A stretch of 64,000 nt of DNA, taken from Pseudomonas sp. NC02. GTDB lineage: Bacteria > Pseudomonadota > Gammaproteobacteria > Pseudomonadales > Pseudomonadaceae. The stretch lies in assembly GCF_002874965.1 (NCBI RefSeq), contig NZ_CP025624.1:186001-250000 (forward strand). Reading direction: 5' to 3'. The translations under genes were made by a program, and so were the position numbers. Shown piece by piece: positions 18,504 to 27,482 of this stretch (its first letter is position 1; the number at the start of each line of letters is the position of its first letter). The notes beneath the pieces were generated by a model, which did not search any database, was not told the origin of the DNA, and saw nothing but the letters and a program-made list of their open reading frames with translations.

Positions 18504-19484
18504 ATGTCGATCGAAGTCCGTAATGTCAGCAAGAATTTCAACGCCTTCAAGGCCCTGAACAGCATCAATCTGGACATCCAGAGTGGCGAGCTGGTGGCGT
18601 TGCTGGGCCCGTCCGGCTGCGGCAAGACTACCCTGCTGCGGATCATCGCCGGTCTCGAAACCCCGGATGCCGGCAACATCGTGTTCCATGGTGAAGACGT
18701 CTCCGGCCACGACGTGCGTGATCGCAACGTCGGCTTTGTGTTCCAGCACTACGCGCTGTTCCGCCACATGACCGTGTTCGACAACGTCGCGTTCGGCCTG
18801 CGCATGAAACCGAAAAACCAGCGCCCCACCGAAAGCCAGATCGCGGTAAAAGTCCACGAGCTGCTGAACATGGTGCAGCTCGATTGGCTGTCGGATCGCT
18901 ACCCGGAACAACTCTCCGGCGGCCAGCGCCAGCGTATCGCCCTGGCGCGCGCCCTGGCGGTAGAGCCGAAAGTGCTGCTGCTGGATGAACCCTTCGGCGC
19001 CCTCGATGCCAAGGTCCGTAAAGAACTGCGCCGCTGGCTGGCGCGCCTGCACGAAGACATCAACCTGACCTCGGTGTTCGTGACCCACGACCAGGAAGAA
19101 GCCATGGAAGTGGCGGACCGCATCGTGGTGATGAACAAGGGCGTGATCGAGCAGATTGGCTCACCGGGCGAAGTCTACGAAAACCCGGCCAGTGATTTTG
19201 TTTATCACTTCCTCGGCGACTCCAACCGCCTGCATTTGGGTGAAGACAAGCACGTGCTGTTCCGCCCGCATGAAGTGTCGCTGTCGCGCCATGAACTGGA
19301 AGACCACCACGCGGCTGAAGTGCGTGATATTCGCCCGCTTGGCGCGACCACCCGGGTGACCCTGAAGGTCGAAGGCCAGAGCGAACTGATCGAAGCCGAA
19401 GTGGTAAAAGACCACGACAGCCTGACCGGCCTGGCGCGGGGCGAGACGTTGTTCTTCAAGCCCAAGGTCTGGCAAAAAGCCTAA
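18504..19484 (+). CDS. cysA: Sulfate/thiosulfate importer ATP-binding protein CysA
   Basis: A 326-residue ATPase that powers CysTW. Walker [10 protein letters not shown] (about 35-43), the signature [15 protein letters not shown] (about 135-149), Walker [13 protein letters not shown] and the switch His in FVTHDQEEA are all intact. The last 90 residues (from about 235) form the short regulatory beta domain of the CysA/MalK family. GAGG precedes the ATG within the end of cysW. The operon ends in a REP pair with no separate T-tailed terminator visible. Confidence 0.96.
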   Translation: MSIEVRNVSKNFNAFKALNSINLDIQSGELVALLGPSGCGKTTLLRIIAGLETPDAGNIVFHGEDVSGHDVRDRNVGFVFQHYALFRHMTVFDNVAFGLRMKPKNQRPTESQIAVKVHELLNMVQLDWLSDRYPEQLSGGQRQRIALARALAVEPKVLLLDEPFGALDAKVRKELRRWLARLHEDINLTSVFVTHDQEEAMEVADRIVVMNKGVIEQIGSPGEVYENPASDFVYHFLGDSNRLHLGEDKHVLFRPHEVSLSRHELEDHHAAEVRDIRPLGATTRVTLKVEGQSELIEAEVVKDHDSLTGLARGETLFFKPKVWQKA

Positions 19485-19500
19485 GAACACTGCAAAACCC

Positions 19501-19590
19501 CTGTGGGAGCTGGCTTGCCTGCGATAGCATCACCTCGGTATGCCTGAGACACCGAGGTGCCAGCATCGCAGGCAAGCCAGCTCCCACATT
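19501..19590. repeat. REP pair after cysA
   Basis: CTGTGGGAGCTGGCTTGCCT and its reverse complement enclose a CACCTCGGTAT / ACACCGAGGTG hairpin. Same type as 10321 and the inner part of 16644. Lying between convergent genes, it could act as a 3' stabiliser or terminator. Confidence 0.85.
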
Positions 19591-19606
19591 TAGCTTGTGT
19601 TGCTTG

Positions 19607-20131
19607 TCAGGCCGTGGCGTTCTTGTGCCGCACGGCCACCGGCCCCGAGCGCTCTTCAATCTGCCGCTTCAGCTCATGCCGCAGCCCCACCAGAAACGCC
19701 AACTCCGCCACCACAAACAACGGCCCCACGATCAACCCGGACACGTCATCGACAAACGCCGGCTTGCGCCCCTCGTAGTAATGCCCCACAAACTGGATCA
19801 CCCAGCCCACCACGAACATGCCGATGCCACTGCTCAGCCACACCAGCGTGCTTTGCGCCGCCAGCACATGCCCGGCCCACACCGACAGGCCCATCAACAC
19901 CGTCATCAGTACGCCGAGCGCCAGTTCCAGGCGCAGGTAGAACCATGCCGAAAGCAGCGCCACTACCACCGCGGGCGACAGCCACAGCCCGGCCACCGTC
20001 CATTCGGGGCGTGACAGCAGCACGGCCACGGCCACCACGATCAGCGGGATGCCGATAAAGTGGCTGGCGATATTGCGCGGATCGCGGTGGTAGGCCGCGT
20101 ATTGACTGAGATGGTCGACGAGGCTTTTCAT
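19607..20131 (-). CDS. Mpo1/DUF962-family membrane protein
   Basis: A 174-residue protein. ATG at 20131 follows GGAGGAACAACA on the minus strand; an in-frame start 30 bases earlier would swallow that site. The N-terminal YHRDPRNIASHFIGIPLI carries the conserved HxxxxN...H...G.P pattern of the DUF962 family, whose yeast member Mpo1 is an iron-dependent 2-hydroxy-fatty-acid dioxygenase. Four membrane spans follow, with a second His motif (FVGHYYEGRKPAF) near residue 125. An enzyme acting on hydroxy fatty acids in the inner membrane is plausible, though the bacterial role is little known. It is divergent from a Crp/Fnr-type regulator. Confidence 0.8.
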   Translation of the reverse strand: MKSLVDHLSQYAAYHRDPRNIASHFIGIPLIVVAVAVLLSRPEWTVAGLWLSPAVVVALLSAWFYLRLELALGVLMTVLMGLSVWAGHVLAAQSTLVWLSSGIGMFVVGWVIQFVGHYYEGRKPAFVDDVSGLIVGPLFVVAELAFLVGLRHELKRQIEERSGPVAVRHKNATA

Positions 20132-20214
20132 TGTTGTTCCTCCTGTAGGATGTTTGATCATGCCCTGTAGGCCCGCGACACACTGTCAACTGGCCGACAA
20201 TCTTCGGAGTTCGC

Positions 20215-20901
20215 ATGGATGTAGAGAAATGGCACCCACGGCTGGCCACCGGTCACTGGTACAGCCATCTGCCTGCTGATCTACAGAATAGCTTGCTGGC
20301 CAGCGCCCGGTTGCGGCAGCTGACGGCGGGGCAATACCTGTTCAAGCGCGGCGATCCGCCGTGTGGGTTGTATGCGGTGCTGGAGGGCTCCCTGCGTATC
20401 AGCGCGGTGAACGAGCAGGGCAAGGAGGCAGTGTTGAGCCTGGCGGAGTTGCCATACTGGTTCGGCGAAATCTCATTGTTCGACGGGTTGCCCCGCACCC
20501 ACGATGCTTGCGCCGTCGGGCCTTGTACGTTGTTGCAGGTGCCGCAGCCGGCGTTGCTGCACATTCTTGAACAGACTCCGCGTTACTGGCGCGACATGGC
20601 CCTGTTGATGAGCCAGAAGCTGCGCCTGACCTTTATCAATATCGAGCAATTGAGCCTGATGCCGGCGTCGGTGCGGGTGGCGCACCGCCTGCTGATGATC
20701 GCCGAGGGCTATGGCGACATCGAGCAGGCCCGGCAGGTGCTGCAACTGCCCCAGGAAGACCTGGCCGCGATGCTGAGCCTGTCGCGCCAGACCACCAATG
20801 CGTTGCTCAAGGACCTGCAAGGCCAGGGCATCGTGCGCCTGGGCTATGGCGAGATCGAAATCCTCGACCCGCAACGTTTGCGCGAGGCGGCGCATGCCTG
20901 A
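20215..20901 (+). CDS. Crp/Fnr-family transcription regulator
   Basis: A 228-residue protein. Residues 15-130 are a cyclic-nucleotide-type beta-roll sensor (LFKRGDPPCGLYAVLEGSLR ... LPYWFGEISLFDG), and the C-terminal part has the winged helix-turn-helix (LPQEDLAAMLSLSRQTTNALLKDLQ, about 180-204). The four-Cys iron-sulfur signature of Fnr is missing, so it is more Crp-like; the effector is not evident. It is divergent from the Mpo1-like gene and is followed 38 bases later by a stand-alone receiver, so the two may be transcribed together. Confidence 0.88.
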   Translation: MDVEKWHPRLATGHWYSHLPADLQNSLLASARLRQLTAGQYLFKRGDPPCGLYAVLEGSLRISAVNEQGKEAVLSLAELPYWFGEISLFDGLPRTHDACAVGPCTLLQVPQPALLHILEQTPRYWRDMALLMSQKLRLTFINIEQLSLMPASVRVAHRLLMIAEGYGDIEQARQVLQLPQEDLAAMLSLSRQTTNALLKDLQGQGIVRLGYGEIEILDPQRLREAAHA

Positions 20902-20939
20902 GGGTGGTAGCCTGCGTTCACGATTATTTGAGGTGTGTT

Positions 20940-21305
20940 ATGCGCGTCCTGCTAGTGGAACACGAGTCAGAGGCGGCCGAGGCGATGGGCCGCAGTCTTG
21001 AAGAGGCCAGCTACACGGTGGAGGTGGCGGCCAATGGCATGGCGGCCCTGCGCTTTGTGGAAAGCACCGAATACGACCTGGTGATCCTGGATGTGATGCT
21101 GCCGGGGCTGAATGCCTGGAAGCTGCAGCAGGCGATCCGGTTGAAGGGTGAGACGCCGATGTTGTTTTTGACCACGCCGGACGGGATTGAAGATCGGCTG
21201 CGTGGGCTGGAATTGCATGAGGATGATTATTTGCTCAAGCCGTTTGAAGCCCGGGCGTTGGTGGCGCGGGTGAAGAAAGTGTTGCGGCGGGATCGCGGGC
21301 GCTGA
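20940..21305 (+). CDS. Stand-alone CheY-like response regulator receiver
   Basis: A 121-residue protein; ATG 20940 follows TTGAGGTG. It is only a receiver domain: acidic pocket EHE near residues 8-10, phosphoacceptor Asp51 (DLVILDVMLPGLNAW), Thr in FLTTPDG, and Lys in DDYLLKPF. The C-terminus stops right after the domain (VARVKKVLRRDRGR), where OmpR-type regulators continue into DNA binding, so this may be a truncated OmpR-type ancestor or a true single-domain messenger. No histidine kinase is nearby. Confidence 0.85.
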   Translation: MRVLLVEHESEAAEAMGRSLEEASYTVEVAANGMAALRFVESTEYDLVILDVMLPGLNAWKLQQAIRLKGETPMLFLTTPDGIEDRLRGLELHEDDYLLKPFEARALVARVKKVLRRDRGR

Positions 21306-21340
21306 CTGCCACTGGCTTTTGGGGTGTTTGATCGACCGCT

Positions 21341-21422
21341 TTCGCGAGCAAGCCCGCTCCCACATTTGACCGAGTACATCCATTGGAATGCGGTCAAATG
21401 TGGGAGCGGGCTTGCTCGCGAA
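21341..21422. repeat. REP pair in inverted (tail-to-tail) order
   Basis: TTCGCGAGCAAGCCCGCTCC and the reverse complement GGAGCGGGCTTGCTCGCGAA sit at the ends; the inner parts (ATTTGACCG / CGGTCAAAT) also pair. Relative to the copy at 15072 the units face the opposite way. It lies between two convergent genes. Confidence 0.85.
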
Positions 21423-21450
21423 GAGGCCCTCACAGCCGCCGCAACTCCAG

Positions 21451-22455
21451 CTACCTCAACCCATCCCGAAACTGCCCCGGCGTCATCCCGGTCCAGCGCT
21501 TGAACGCCCGGTTGAAGCTGCTGGTATCGGCAAACCCCAGCAAATGACTGATCTCCGCCAGCGAACACTCGGGGTCCCGCAGATGCAGCAGCGCGAGGTT
21601 CTCCCGGCATTCGTTCAGCAGCGCATCAAACCGGCAGCCCTCATCCGCCAGATGCCGCTGCAAGCTGCGCAAACTCAAATGCAACGCCTGGGCGATGCGC
21701 TCGGCACTCGGCTCACCGTCAGGCAACTGCGCCTCAATGGCCGAACGCACCTTGCGTTCCCAGGTCAGCGGCCGCAGTTGCGCCAGGGTGCGCTTGAGCA
21801 CGGTTTCATTGTGCTCGGCCAACTCGGGGTTGGCATCGTCCAGGTGGCTGTCAAAGTCCCGGGCCGCAAATTCCAGACGGTCTTCCTCGGCGGCAAAAAA
21901 CACCGGCGCGCGAAATACCGTGTGCCACGGCTTGGGATCAGCCGGCTCGGGCCGCCGCAGGTACACCGCCAGCGGCGCGTACTCCCGGCCCAGGCGATTG
22001 CGGCAGGTGCGCACGTAAATCGCGGCGAACGCATCAATCGCCTCAAACGCGGGTGCGGGTGTACCGGCGGGCTGTTGCAGGCGAAAGCGGTAACGTTCGC
22101 CCTCCCGGCTAAGCTCCAGGCTCAGTGCGTCGCTGACCACCTGGTGATAGCGCACGATCCGCTCGAACACTTCCCGCAGGCTGCCGCTGGCCACCAGCGC
22201 ATAACCCAGCGCGTGAAAGGTGGTGGGGCTGACAAACCGCGACACCCGCAAGCCAATCGCCGGGTCGCCGCTGGCCTGTACCGCCAGTTCCCACAGGCGC
22301 GTGGTGGCCGATAGCGGGTAGCGCGCGTTCGGATCTTCCATCAACTGCGGGTCGAGCCCGGCCTGGGCGCACAGCGCGGCGCTGTCGAGGCCCAGGGCGT
22401 CGAGCTGCTTGCGCAGGGCGCGGGTCCAGCTGGCGAGAGAGGTGGGTTCGGTCAT
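21451..22455 (-). CDS. AraC-family transcription regulator
   Basis: A 334-residue protein with an N-terminal arabinose-operon-regulator type ligand domain (LASWTRALRKQLDALGLD ... FHALGYALVASGSLREVFER, residues 10-200) and a C-terminal pair of helix-turn-helix motifs (SAERIAQALHLSLRSLQRHL and SLAEISHLLGFADTSSFNRAF, about 240-320). It is of the OruR/ArgR-like subgroup. It is divergent from a membrane desaturase gene 101 bases away, which is the likely target. Confidence 0.9.
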   Translation of the reverse strand: MTEPTSLASWTRALRKQLDALGLDSAALCAQAGLDPQLMEDPNARYPLSATTRLWELAVQASGDPAIGLRVSRFVSPTTFHALGYALVASGSLREVFERIVRYHQVVSDALSLELSREGERYRFRLQQPAGTPAPAFEAIDAFAAIYVRTCRNRLGREYAPLAVYLRRPEPADPKPWHTVFRAPVFFAAEEDRLEFAARDFDSHLDDANPELAEHNETVLKRTLAQLRPLTWERKVRSAIEAQLPDGEPSAERIAQALHLSLRSLQRHLADEGCRFDALLNECRENLALLHLRDPECSLAEISHLLGFADTSSFNRAFKRWTGMTPGQFRDGLR

Positions 22456-22556
22456 GTTGATTGGCGCTTGCGGTCAACAGGTTGGCGTGTGGGGCTAGCG
22501 TCCCGCCAGATCGCATAGGGCAGGATGTACGCATCAATAAGACAGAGGATGGAAGC

Positions 22557-23636
22557 ATGGACGGTACTTCTGCAAGCCCCCGGCAGATGAACGCACAACA
22601 GCGTTCAGCGCATATTCGTGAAGTGGTGCTGGCCGAGGGGCTGTTATTGCGCCAGCGCCACCCCTGGCTGCTGCATCAGGATGCGTTGGGCGCGGGCATC
22701 CTGGCCTTTGCCCTGGTGGGCATGCTGGGTTCGGCGGCGCTGTATATCACCGGGCACATGGCGTGGTGGGTGTGCCTGCTGCTCAACGCATTCCTCGCGT
22801 CATTGACCCACGAACTGGAACACGACCTGATCCACAGCATGTACTTTCGCAAGCAGCGCCTGCCCCACAACCTGATGATGGGCCTGGTGTGGCTGGCGCG
22901 GCCCAGCACCATCAACCCTTGGGTACGGCGCCATATCCACCTCAATCACCACAAGGTTTCCGGCAGCGAAACCGACATCGAAGAGCGCGCGATCACCAAC
23001 GGTGAACCGTGGGGCCTGGCACGTTTGCTGATGGTCGGCGACAACATCATGTCGGCACTGATCCGGGTGCTGCGCGCACCGTCCTGGAAGCACAAGCTGG
23101 GCATTCTCAAGCGCACGGCGCTGGTCTACGCACCGCTGGCGCTGCTGCATTGGGGCGCGTGGTATGTGTTCCTCGGCTTCCATGCCGCGAATGGCATCGC
23201 CAGCCTGCTGGGCGCGCCAATCGACTGGTCAGCCAACACCCTGGCAGTGATGCACATCATCGACATCGCCGCCGTGGTGATCATCGGGCCCAACGTGCTG
23301 CGCACCTTCTGCCTGCATTTTGTCAGCTCCAACATGCACTACTACGGTGACATCGAGCCGGGCAACGTGATCCAGCAAACCCAGGTGCTCAACCCATGGT
23401 GGTTGTGGCCGTTGCAGGCGTTCTGCTTCAATTTCGGCAGCACCCACGGGATTCATCACTTTGTGGTCAAGGAGCCGTTCTACATCCGCCAGATGACGGT
23501 GAAAACGGCGCACAAGGTGATGGCGGAGATGGGCGTGCGCTTCAACGATTTTGGCACGTTTGCCCGGGCCAATCGGTTTGCGCGCCAGGAGGGACGGCTG
23601 AGCGAACTCAACCCGGTGGAAAGGACAGCGAGCTGA
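22557..23636 (+). CDS. Membrane fatty-acid desaturase/hydroxylase family protein
   Basis: A 359-residue protein. ATG 22557 follows GAGGA at 22545-22549. His-rich iron motifs of the membrane desaturase/hydroxylase superfamily are present: HELEHDLIH (about 84-92), HIHLNHH (about 124-130) and HGIHH (about 302-306), set among hydrophobic spans. The third box (THGIHHFV) and overall layout differ from DesA above, so substrate and reaction may differ (desaturation or hydroxylation of an acyl chain). The neighbouring divergent AraC regulator suggests induction by a specific compound. Confidence 0.82.
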   Translation: MDGTSASPRQMNAQQRSAHIREVVLAEGLLLRQRHPWLLHQDALGAGILAFALVGMLGSAALYITGHMAWWVCLLLNAFLASLTHELEHDLIHSMYFRKQRLPHNLMMGLVWLARPSTINPWVRRHIHLNHHKVSGSETDIEERAITNGEPWGLARLLMVGDNIMSALIRVLRAPSWKHKLGILKRTALVYAPLALLHWGAWYVFLGFHAANGIASLLGAPIDWSANTLAVMHIIDIAAVVIIGPNVLRTFCLHFVSSNMHYYGDIEPGNVIQQTQVLNPWWLWPLQAFCFNFGSTHGIHHFVVKEPFYIRQMTVKTAHKVMAEMGVRFNDFGTFARANRFARQEGRLSELNPVERTAS

Positions 23637-23644
23637 GCAAGCGT

Positions 23645-23668
23645 CCCGGTCACCCTGGGGTGACCGGG
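23645..23668. terminator. Strong hairpin between convergent genes
   Basis: CCCGGTCACC and GGTGACCGGG form a 10-bp GC-rich stem with a 4-base loop. It lacks a T run, so it may stall polymerase or protect ends without being a classic terminator. Confidence 0.5.
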
Positions 23669-23674
23669 TGCGAT

Positions 23675-23986
23675 TTACTGAATGGCCTGGTAGAAGTTCA
23701 CCTGTGCTTCATCCAGGTACGCGAGGATTTTCGCCGGCAGGCGCTCGGTGGGTTTCGCCGGGCCGAAGGCTTTGTAGAGCGTTTCGAAATGCGCGTGCAG
23801 GTCCGCGACGCTTTCCCACTGTTCGTTGAGAAAAAACCGGTTGGGGTTCTCTTCATCCTTATGCCATTGATAGACCACGGCCTTGTCGTGCTGGTGGGTG
23901 AGCTTTTGTGAAACGGCCGCTACATCACGATAGAACTCGGCCTGTTTGCCTTCTTTGATGGTGCCGCTGAAAACCAGGTAGAGCAT
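23675..23986 (-). CDS. Antibiotic-biosynthesis-monooxygenase (ABM) domain protein
   Basis: A 103-residue ferredoxin-like protein (MLYLVFSGTIKEGKQAEFYRD). ABM-domain proteins include quinol monooxygenases such as YgiN and haem-degrading enzymes; they act as dimers without metals. Typical features are the N-terminal strand, a long helix, and the NRFFLNEQWESVADLHAHFE core with the family Asn and Trp. Length is normal. It is on the same strand as a gene remnant and a LysR regulator. The substrate is unknown. Confidence 0.8.
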   Translation of the reverse strand: MLYLVFSGTIKEGKQAEFYRDVAAVSQKLTHQHDKAVVYQWHKDEENPNRFFLNEQWESVADLHAHFETLYKAFGPAKPTERLPAKILAYLDEAQVNFYQAIQ

Positions 23987-24077
23987 GTTGGAATCCTCGG
24001 TTTGGGGAGATTGCAGAACATCTGCATCGCCAAACTAGCCTCAGTGAGCAGGCCCTTGTAGCCAGCCTGCCGCGAAT

Positions 24078-24263
24078 TCAGAATTCGTAAAAGGCCTCGG
24101 AATCGAACGGCCGTCTTTGTCCGGTCAGGCCCATGCGTTGCAACACCAGCGCTACCACCGCAGCGGTAACCCGATGGAACGACAAGTCTGTCACCCCTAG
24201 TCGAACGACGCGTGGACCGCTCGCGAGATTTGTTCTGCCTGCAGTTTGGTGAGTCACCGTCAT
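24078..24263 (-). pseudogene. Short remnant resembling a betaine-type ABC binding protein N-terminus
   Basis: A 61-residue frame starting 15 bases after the LysR stop. Its middle (RVVRLGVTDLSFHRVTAAVV, continuing ALVLQRMG) resembles the first strand and helix of glycine-betaine/choline-type ABC substrate-binding proteins (from memory of the family). It then stops after an unrelated tail (RRPFDSEAFYEF), where a full protein would continue for about 200 residues. No continuation in another frame was seen before the ABM gene. I read it as a decayed or truncated gene; it could also be an unrelated small protein. Confidence 0.4.
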
Positions 24264-24278
24264 GATTTTTTCCCTATG

Positions 24279-25160
24279 CTAAAAATCGCCCTGGAACTCG
24301 GCGATCATGAACTCGACGAAAGCCCGAGCCTTGGATGAGATCAACCGCGCGCTGGGGTAGATCGCCCAGATATCCCGGGTTTGCTCCAGGACACAGGACG
24401 GCATGATTTCCACCAATGCGCCGCTTTCCAGTGAGGGCCTGACGTTCCACTGTGAAACAGAGACGATGCCGAGCCCACCCTCCGCGGCAAGCCGTGCGCT
24501 TTCGCCGCAATTGACTCTGAGCGAACCACTGATTGCCGTGACTTTGTGTGACCGGGCACCCACGAAACGCCAATGGTCCTCGTCGCCCAGCAGGATGCAG
24601 GAATGATTGACCAGCTCCGCAGGTGAAGTCGGTTCGCCATGCGCCTGAAGGTAGGCGGGTGCCGCACACAGGATGCGTCGGTCGCAGCCGAGCTTGCGCG
24701 CCACCAGGGATGAGTCCTTCAGGGCGGCGATGCGGATTGCCACATCAATCCCGATCTCGGTCAGGTCCTGCATTTGATCGGACAGTATCAGGTCGATCTT
24801 CAGCTTCGGGTTGGCGTGCAGGAACCGGGTAATGGCCGGCATCATGCACATCCGCGCGAAGGACCCGGGGGCGGATACTCTTAACACCCGCTTGGCCACG
24901 TCCTTGCCTTTCACCGCGACCAGATAGGCCTCGTCCACGGCTGCCAGCACCCGGATTGCATGGGGCAGAAACAGCGCACCGTCTTCGGTCAGGCTGACCT
25001 GGCGAGTGGTGCGATGCAGCAGGCGCATGCCCAGGTATTCTTCAAGCTTCGCCAGTTTGTGGCTGGCCACCGAGGGCGCGAGTCCCAGCTCCCTGCCGGC
25101 TGCGGTGATATTGCCCAGCTCTGTTGATCGCATGAACAGGTTCAACGCATCAATATTCAT
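24279..25160 (-). CDS. LysR-family transcription regulator
   Basis: A 293-residue protein with an N-terminal winged helix (MNIDALNLFMRSTELGNITAAGRELGLAPSVASHKLAKLE, shown in parts: helix 2-3 at about 17-40) and a C-terminal effector domain (RVLRVSAPGSFARMCMMPAI onward). The pattern is that of the CrgA/AaeR-like LysR subgroup. It starts 12 bases after the royal-jelly-type gene on the same strand, so the two may be co-transcribed, which is unusual for LysR regulators that normally sit divergent from their target. Confidence 0.88.
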   Translation of the reverse strand: MNIDALNLFMRSTELGNITAAGRELGLAPSVASHKLAKLEEYLGMRLLHRTTRQVSLTEDGALFLPHAIRVLAAVDEAYLVAVKGKDVAKRVLRVSAPGSFARMCMMPAITRFLHANPKLKIDLILSDQMQDLTEIGIDVAIRIAALKDSSLVARKLGCDRRILCAAPAYLQAHGEPTSPAELVNHSCILLGDEDHWRFVGARSHKVTAISGSLRVNCGESARLAAEGGLGIVSVSQWNVRPSLESGALVEIMPSCVLEQTRDIWAIYPSARLISSKARAFVEFMIAEFQGDF

Positions 25161-25172
25161 GCTTCGGCGCCG

Positions 25173-26345
25173 CTAGTGTGTGGGCGCCGGCGCGGCATCG
25201 ATCTTCACGCGCAGCAGGCTGTAGGGTTTCTGGCGCAAGTCTTTGCCTGCGTGAAAGATGCTTTGGCGGTGCAGCTGATTGGCGATGAAGTACAGGTAGC
25301 CATCAGGACCGATTGACAGTGTGTCGGGCCAAAGCACACGCGGATCATGGACGATGGTCTGCCATTGCCCGTTCGCCAGCCGTTTGCGCACGCTGTTGTT
25401 TTCGTAGTCGCCGGCATACACGGCCCCCGAAGCGTCGGCTTCAAGCCCGTCCGAGGCGCCTTTTTCCCCGAGGTCTTTGACCGCCATTTCGAGCCGTGCT
25501 TCGCTGACTGTCTCGTCACGCAGCAGTGCCGTGGGGATGGCGTACAGGTGCCGACTCGACAGCGGGCAGAAATACAAGGTCTGCCCATCAGCCGACAGGG
25601 CGATGCCGTCCGAAGCCACGGCAAAAGGCTGGGTGCCGCCTTTGGCATCCCGCACTTTCAGGACCTGGCCTTCGACCGTGGGTACGAAGTTCGGGTCGAC
25701 CGAGGTCGAGGGTGCACCACTGAGCCGGCGTATGGCCGTGCCACTGGCGATGTCCATGACGATGATCGCGCCCGGGCCGGTAAGTGAAGAGTCGGTGATA
25801 TAGATCACGCCTTGGTCACCCACGCGAAAATCAAAGCGCATGTCGTTGACGTAGGTGCCGGGCAGCATGACGTTTTTCGGGAATACGAGGGTCTTGACCA
25901 CCTTGTTGGTGGCGAGCTCAACTGCGACGAGCTTGGCACCACCTGGCTGTGGAGGCGAGAAGCCAGGCGCCGCGGTGTCCAGTATCCAGAGGCGTCCGCG
26001 CCCGTCGGCCACCACGCTTTGTACGCTGATAAACCCTTTGGCCGGGTCTTTGGGGTTGGCCTGGTTTATCGCCTGGTCAGGGTAGGGTACGACTTTGCCG
26101 TCGCGCAATTCTGCGACGGTAAACGGCACCTCGTCGCCCCAGCGAGGAAAGTTGACAAAGATGCGTCCGGTCTCGGTAACGCTCACGCCGGTGGGCATGG
26201 CATCGTGGAAGGCGTGCACCTGCTCGATGGCGCCAACGCTCTGATCGGCGGGCAGGTTCGCCGGCATGGAAGCCTGGGCGGCGGTGCCGGTGAGGGCCGC
26301 TGCCAAGGCAAGGGCAGTCCAACTGATTGGGTATTTCAAGTACAT
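25173..26345 (-). CDS. Secreted major-royal-jelly/yellow-family protein
   Basis: A 390-residue protein. ATG at 26345 follows TGGAG on the minus strand and begins a signal peptide (MYLKYPISWTALALAAALTG, cut after AQA). The body has six-bladed-propeller features of the MRJP/yellow family: GRIFVNFPRWGDEVPFTVAEL, GRLWILDTAAPGFS, NDMRFDFRVGDQGVIYITDS, and WPDTLSIGPDGYLYFIANQLHR. Insect members bind amines or affect melanin formation; bacterial ones are found in the periplasm and lack a proven activity. Neighbours (LysR, ABM-domain protein) hint at aromatic or quinone chemistry, but this is inference. Confidence 0.82.
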   Translation of the reverse strand: MYLKYPISWTALALAAALTGTAAQASMPANLPADQSVGAIEQVHAFHDAMPTGVSVTETGRIFVNFPRWGDEVPFTVAELRDGKVVPYPDQAINQANPKDPAKGFISVQSVVADGRGRLWILDTAAPGFSPPQPGGAKLVAVELATNKVVKTLVFPKNVMLPGTYVNDMRFDFRVGDQGVIYITDSSLTGPGAIIVMDIASGTAIRRLSGAPSTSVDPNFVPTVEGQVLKVRDAKGGTQPFAVASDGIALSADGQTLYFCPLSSRHLYAIPTALLRDETVSEARLEMAVKDLGEKGASDGLEADASGAVYAGDYENNSVRKRLANGQWQTIVHDPRVLWPDTLSIGPDGYLYFIANQLHRQSIFHAGKDLRQKPYSLLRVKIDAAPAPTH

Positions 26346-26475
26346 GGCAGGGCTCCAGGTTTTTCTGTTCTGGAGCCAATGGTGTCGGTTCCCGGCAGGC
26401 GAAAAAACCCGCTGATTGCCGATAACAGTTTCATTGAAATCAAGAGAATGGGCTGTCGCGCGCAAGCCTGGTTTT

Positions 26476-27408
26476 TTAATTGCGGGCGAGCAAGCTTGCT
26501 TCAGCAGAGGGGGTATCCACGGTGATCAGGGTTTCGATCATCGCCTTCGCCGCCGGCGACAAGCGAAACCCGGTACGGCTGATGATCCCGCAGCGGTTGT
26601 TCAAACTGTCGAGGCTGTGAGGCACGTTGCGCCAGTGCAACACCGTCAGTGCGCCACGGGCAAAGTCTTCGGCAAACGCATCCTCGGCACCCAGGCCAAT
26701 CGCGTTGGACTGGTGCACGATGGCTGCCAGCGCCGCAAACTGCTCCAGTTCGATAGCGGGAGAAAAGTCGACACGCCCGCTCAGGTTGGCCAGTAGCTTG
26801 CGTACCCCGGGAGCGATCAGCGGTGTGGCCAGCGGGTAGTCAAACAAGTCGTTGGTCGAGAGGCTGTCCTTGGCCAGTAACGGGTGCCCGGCGCGGCAGA
26901 AAAATACATTGCGCCGGGGTGTCAGGGCCTGGGTCTGGAAATTCGGATCGGCCTCGAAGTGGCGCACATCGGCGATGAAGAATTCGATCTCTTCGCGACT
27001 CAAACTGCGTCCGAGTTTTTCCCAGTTATCCACATGCAAACCGCTGCGTACTCGTGGATGAGCGCCGACAAACCGTGCGATCGCTCCAGGCACCAGGTTC
27101 ACCGCCGCCACGGCATCGCAGCCAAAGCGCAATTCGCCGGCGTCGAGCTTGGTCATGCGGGTGACTTCGTGGCTCAGCCGCGCCGCCCCCTGAACGAGCG
27201 ACAAGGCATGTTGCAACACCACCTGGCCCTCGGGAGTGGGGCGCAGGTCTTTGTGGGCGCGGTCCACCAGCACACAGCCAAACTCCTGTTCCAGGCTTTG
27301 GATGCTGCGGCTGAACGCCGGCTGGGTAATGCCCATGGCGTCGGCGGCGCGCACAAAACTGCGGTACTCGTTCAGAGCAATGAAGTAGCGCAGTTGGCGA
27401 AGGTCCAT
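26476..27408 (-). CDS. LysR-family transcription regulator
   Basis: A 310-residue regulator with a canonical N-terminal helix-turn-helix (SFVRAADAMGITQPAFSRSI, about 17-36) and a periplasmic-binding-like effector domain. It lies on the same strand as the MFS gene upstream (74 bases) and is separated from the royal-jelly gene by 130 bases. The target is not evident from position. Confidence 0.88.
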   Translation of the reverse strand: MDLRQLRYFIALNEYRSFVRAADAMGITQPAFSRSIQSLEQEFGCVLVDRAHKDLRPTPEGQVVLQHALSLVQGAARLSHEVTRMTKLDAGELRFGCDAVAAVNLVPGAIARFVGAHPRVRSGLHVDNWEKLGRSLSREEIEFFIADVRHFEADPNFQTQALTPRRNVFFCRAGHPLLAKDSLSTNDLFDYPLATPLIAPGVRKLLANLSGRVDFSPAIELEQFAALAAIVHQSNAIGLGAEDAFAEDFARGALTVLHWRNVPHSLDSLNNRCGIISRTGFRLSPAAKAMIETLITVDTPSAEASLLARN

Positions 27409-27482
27409 GGAGTTTTCCGGCGTCCTGAAGGAAACCGCGATTCTAATCGCCTCGCTTATTCCGCAAAAGAATGTTCATTGTT

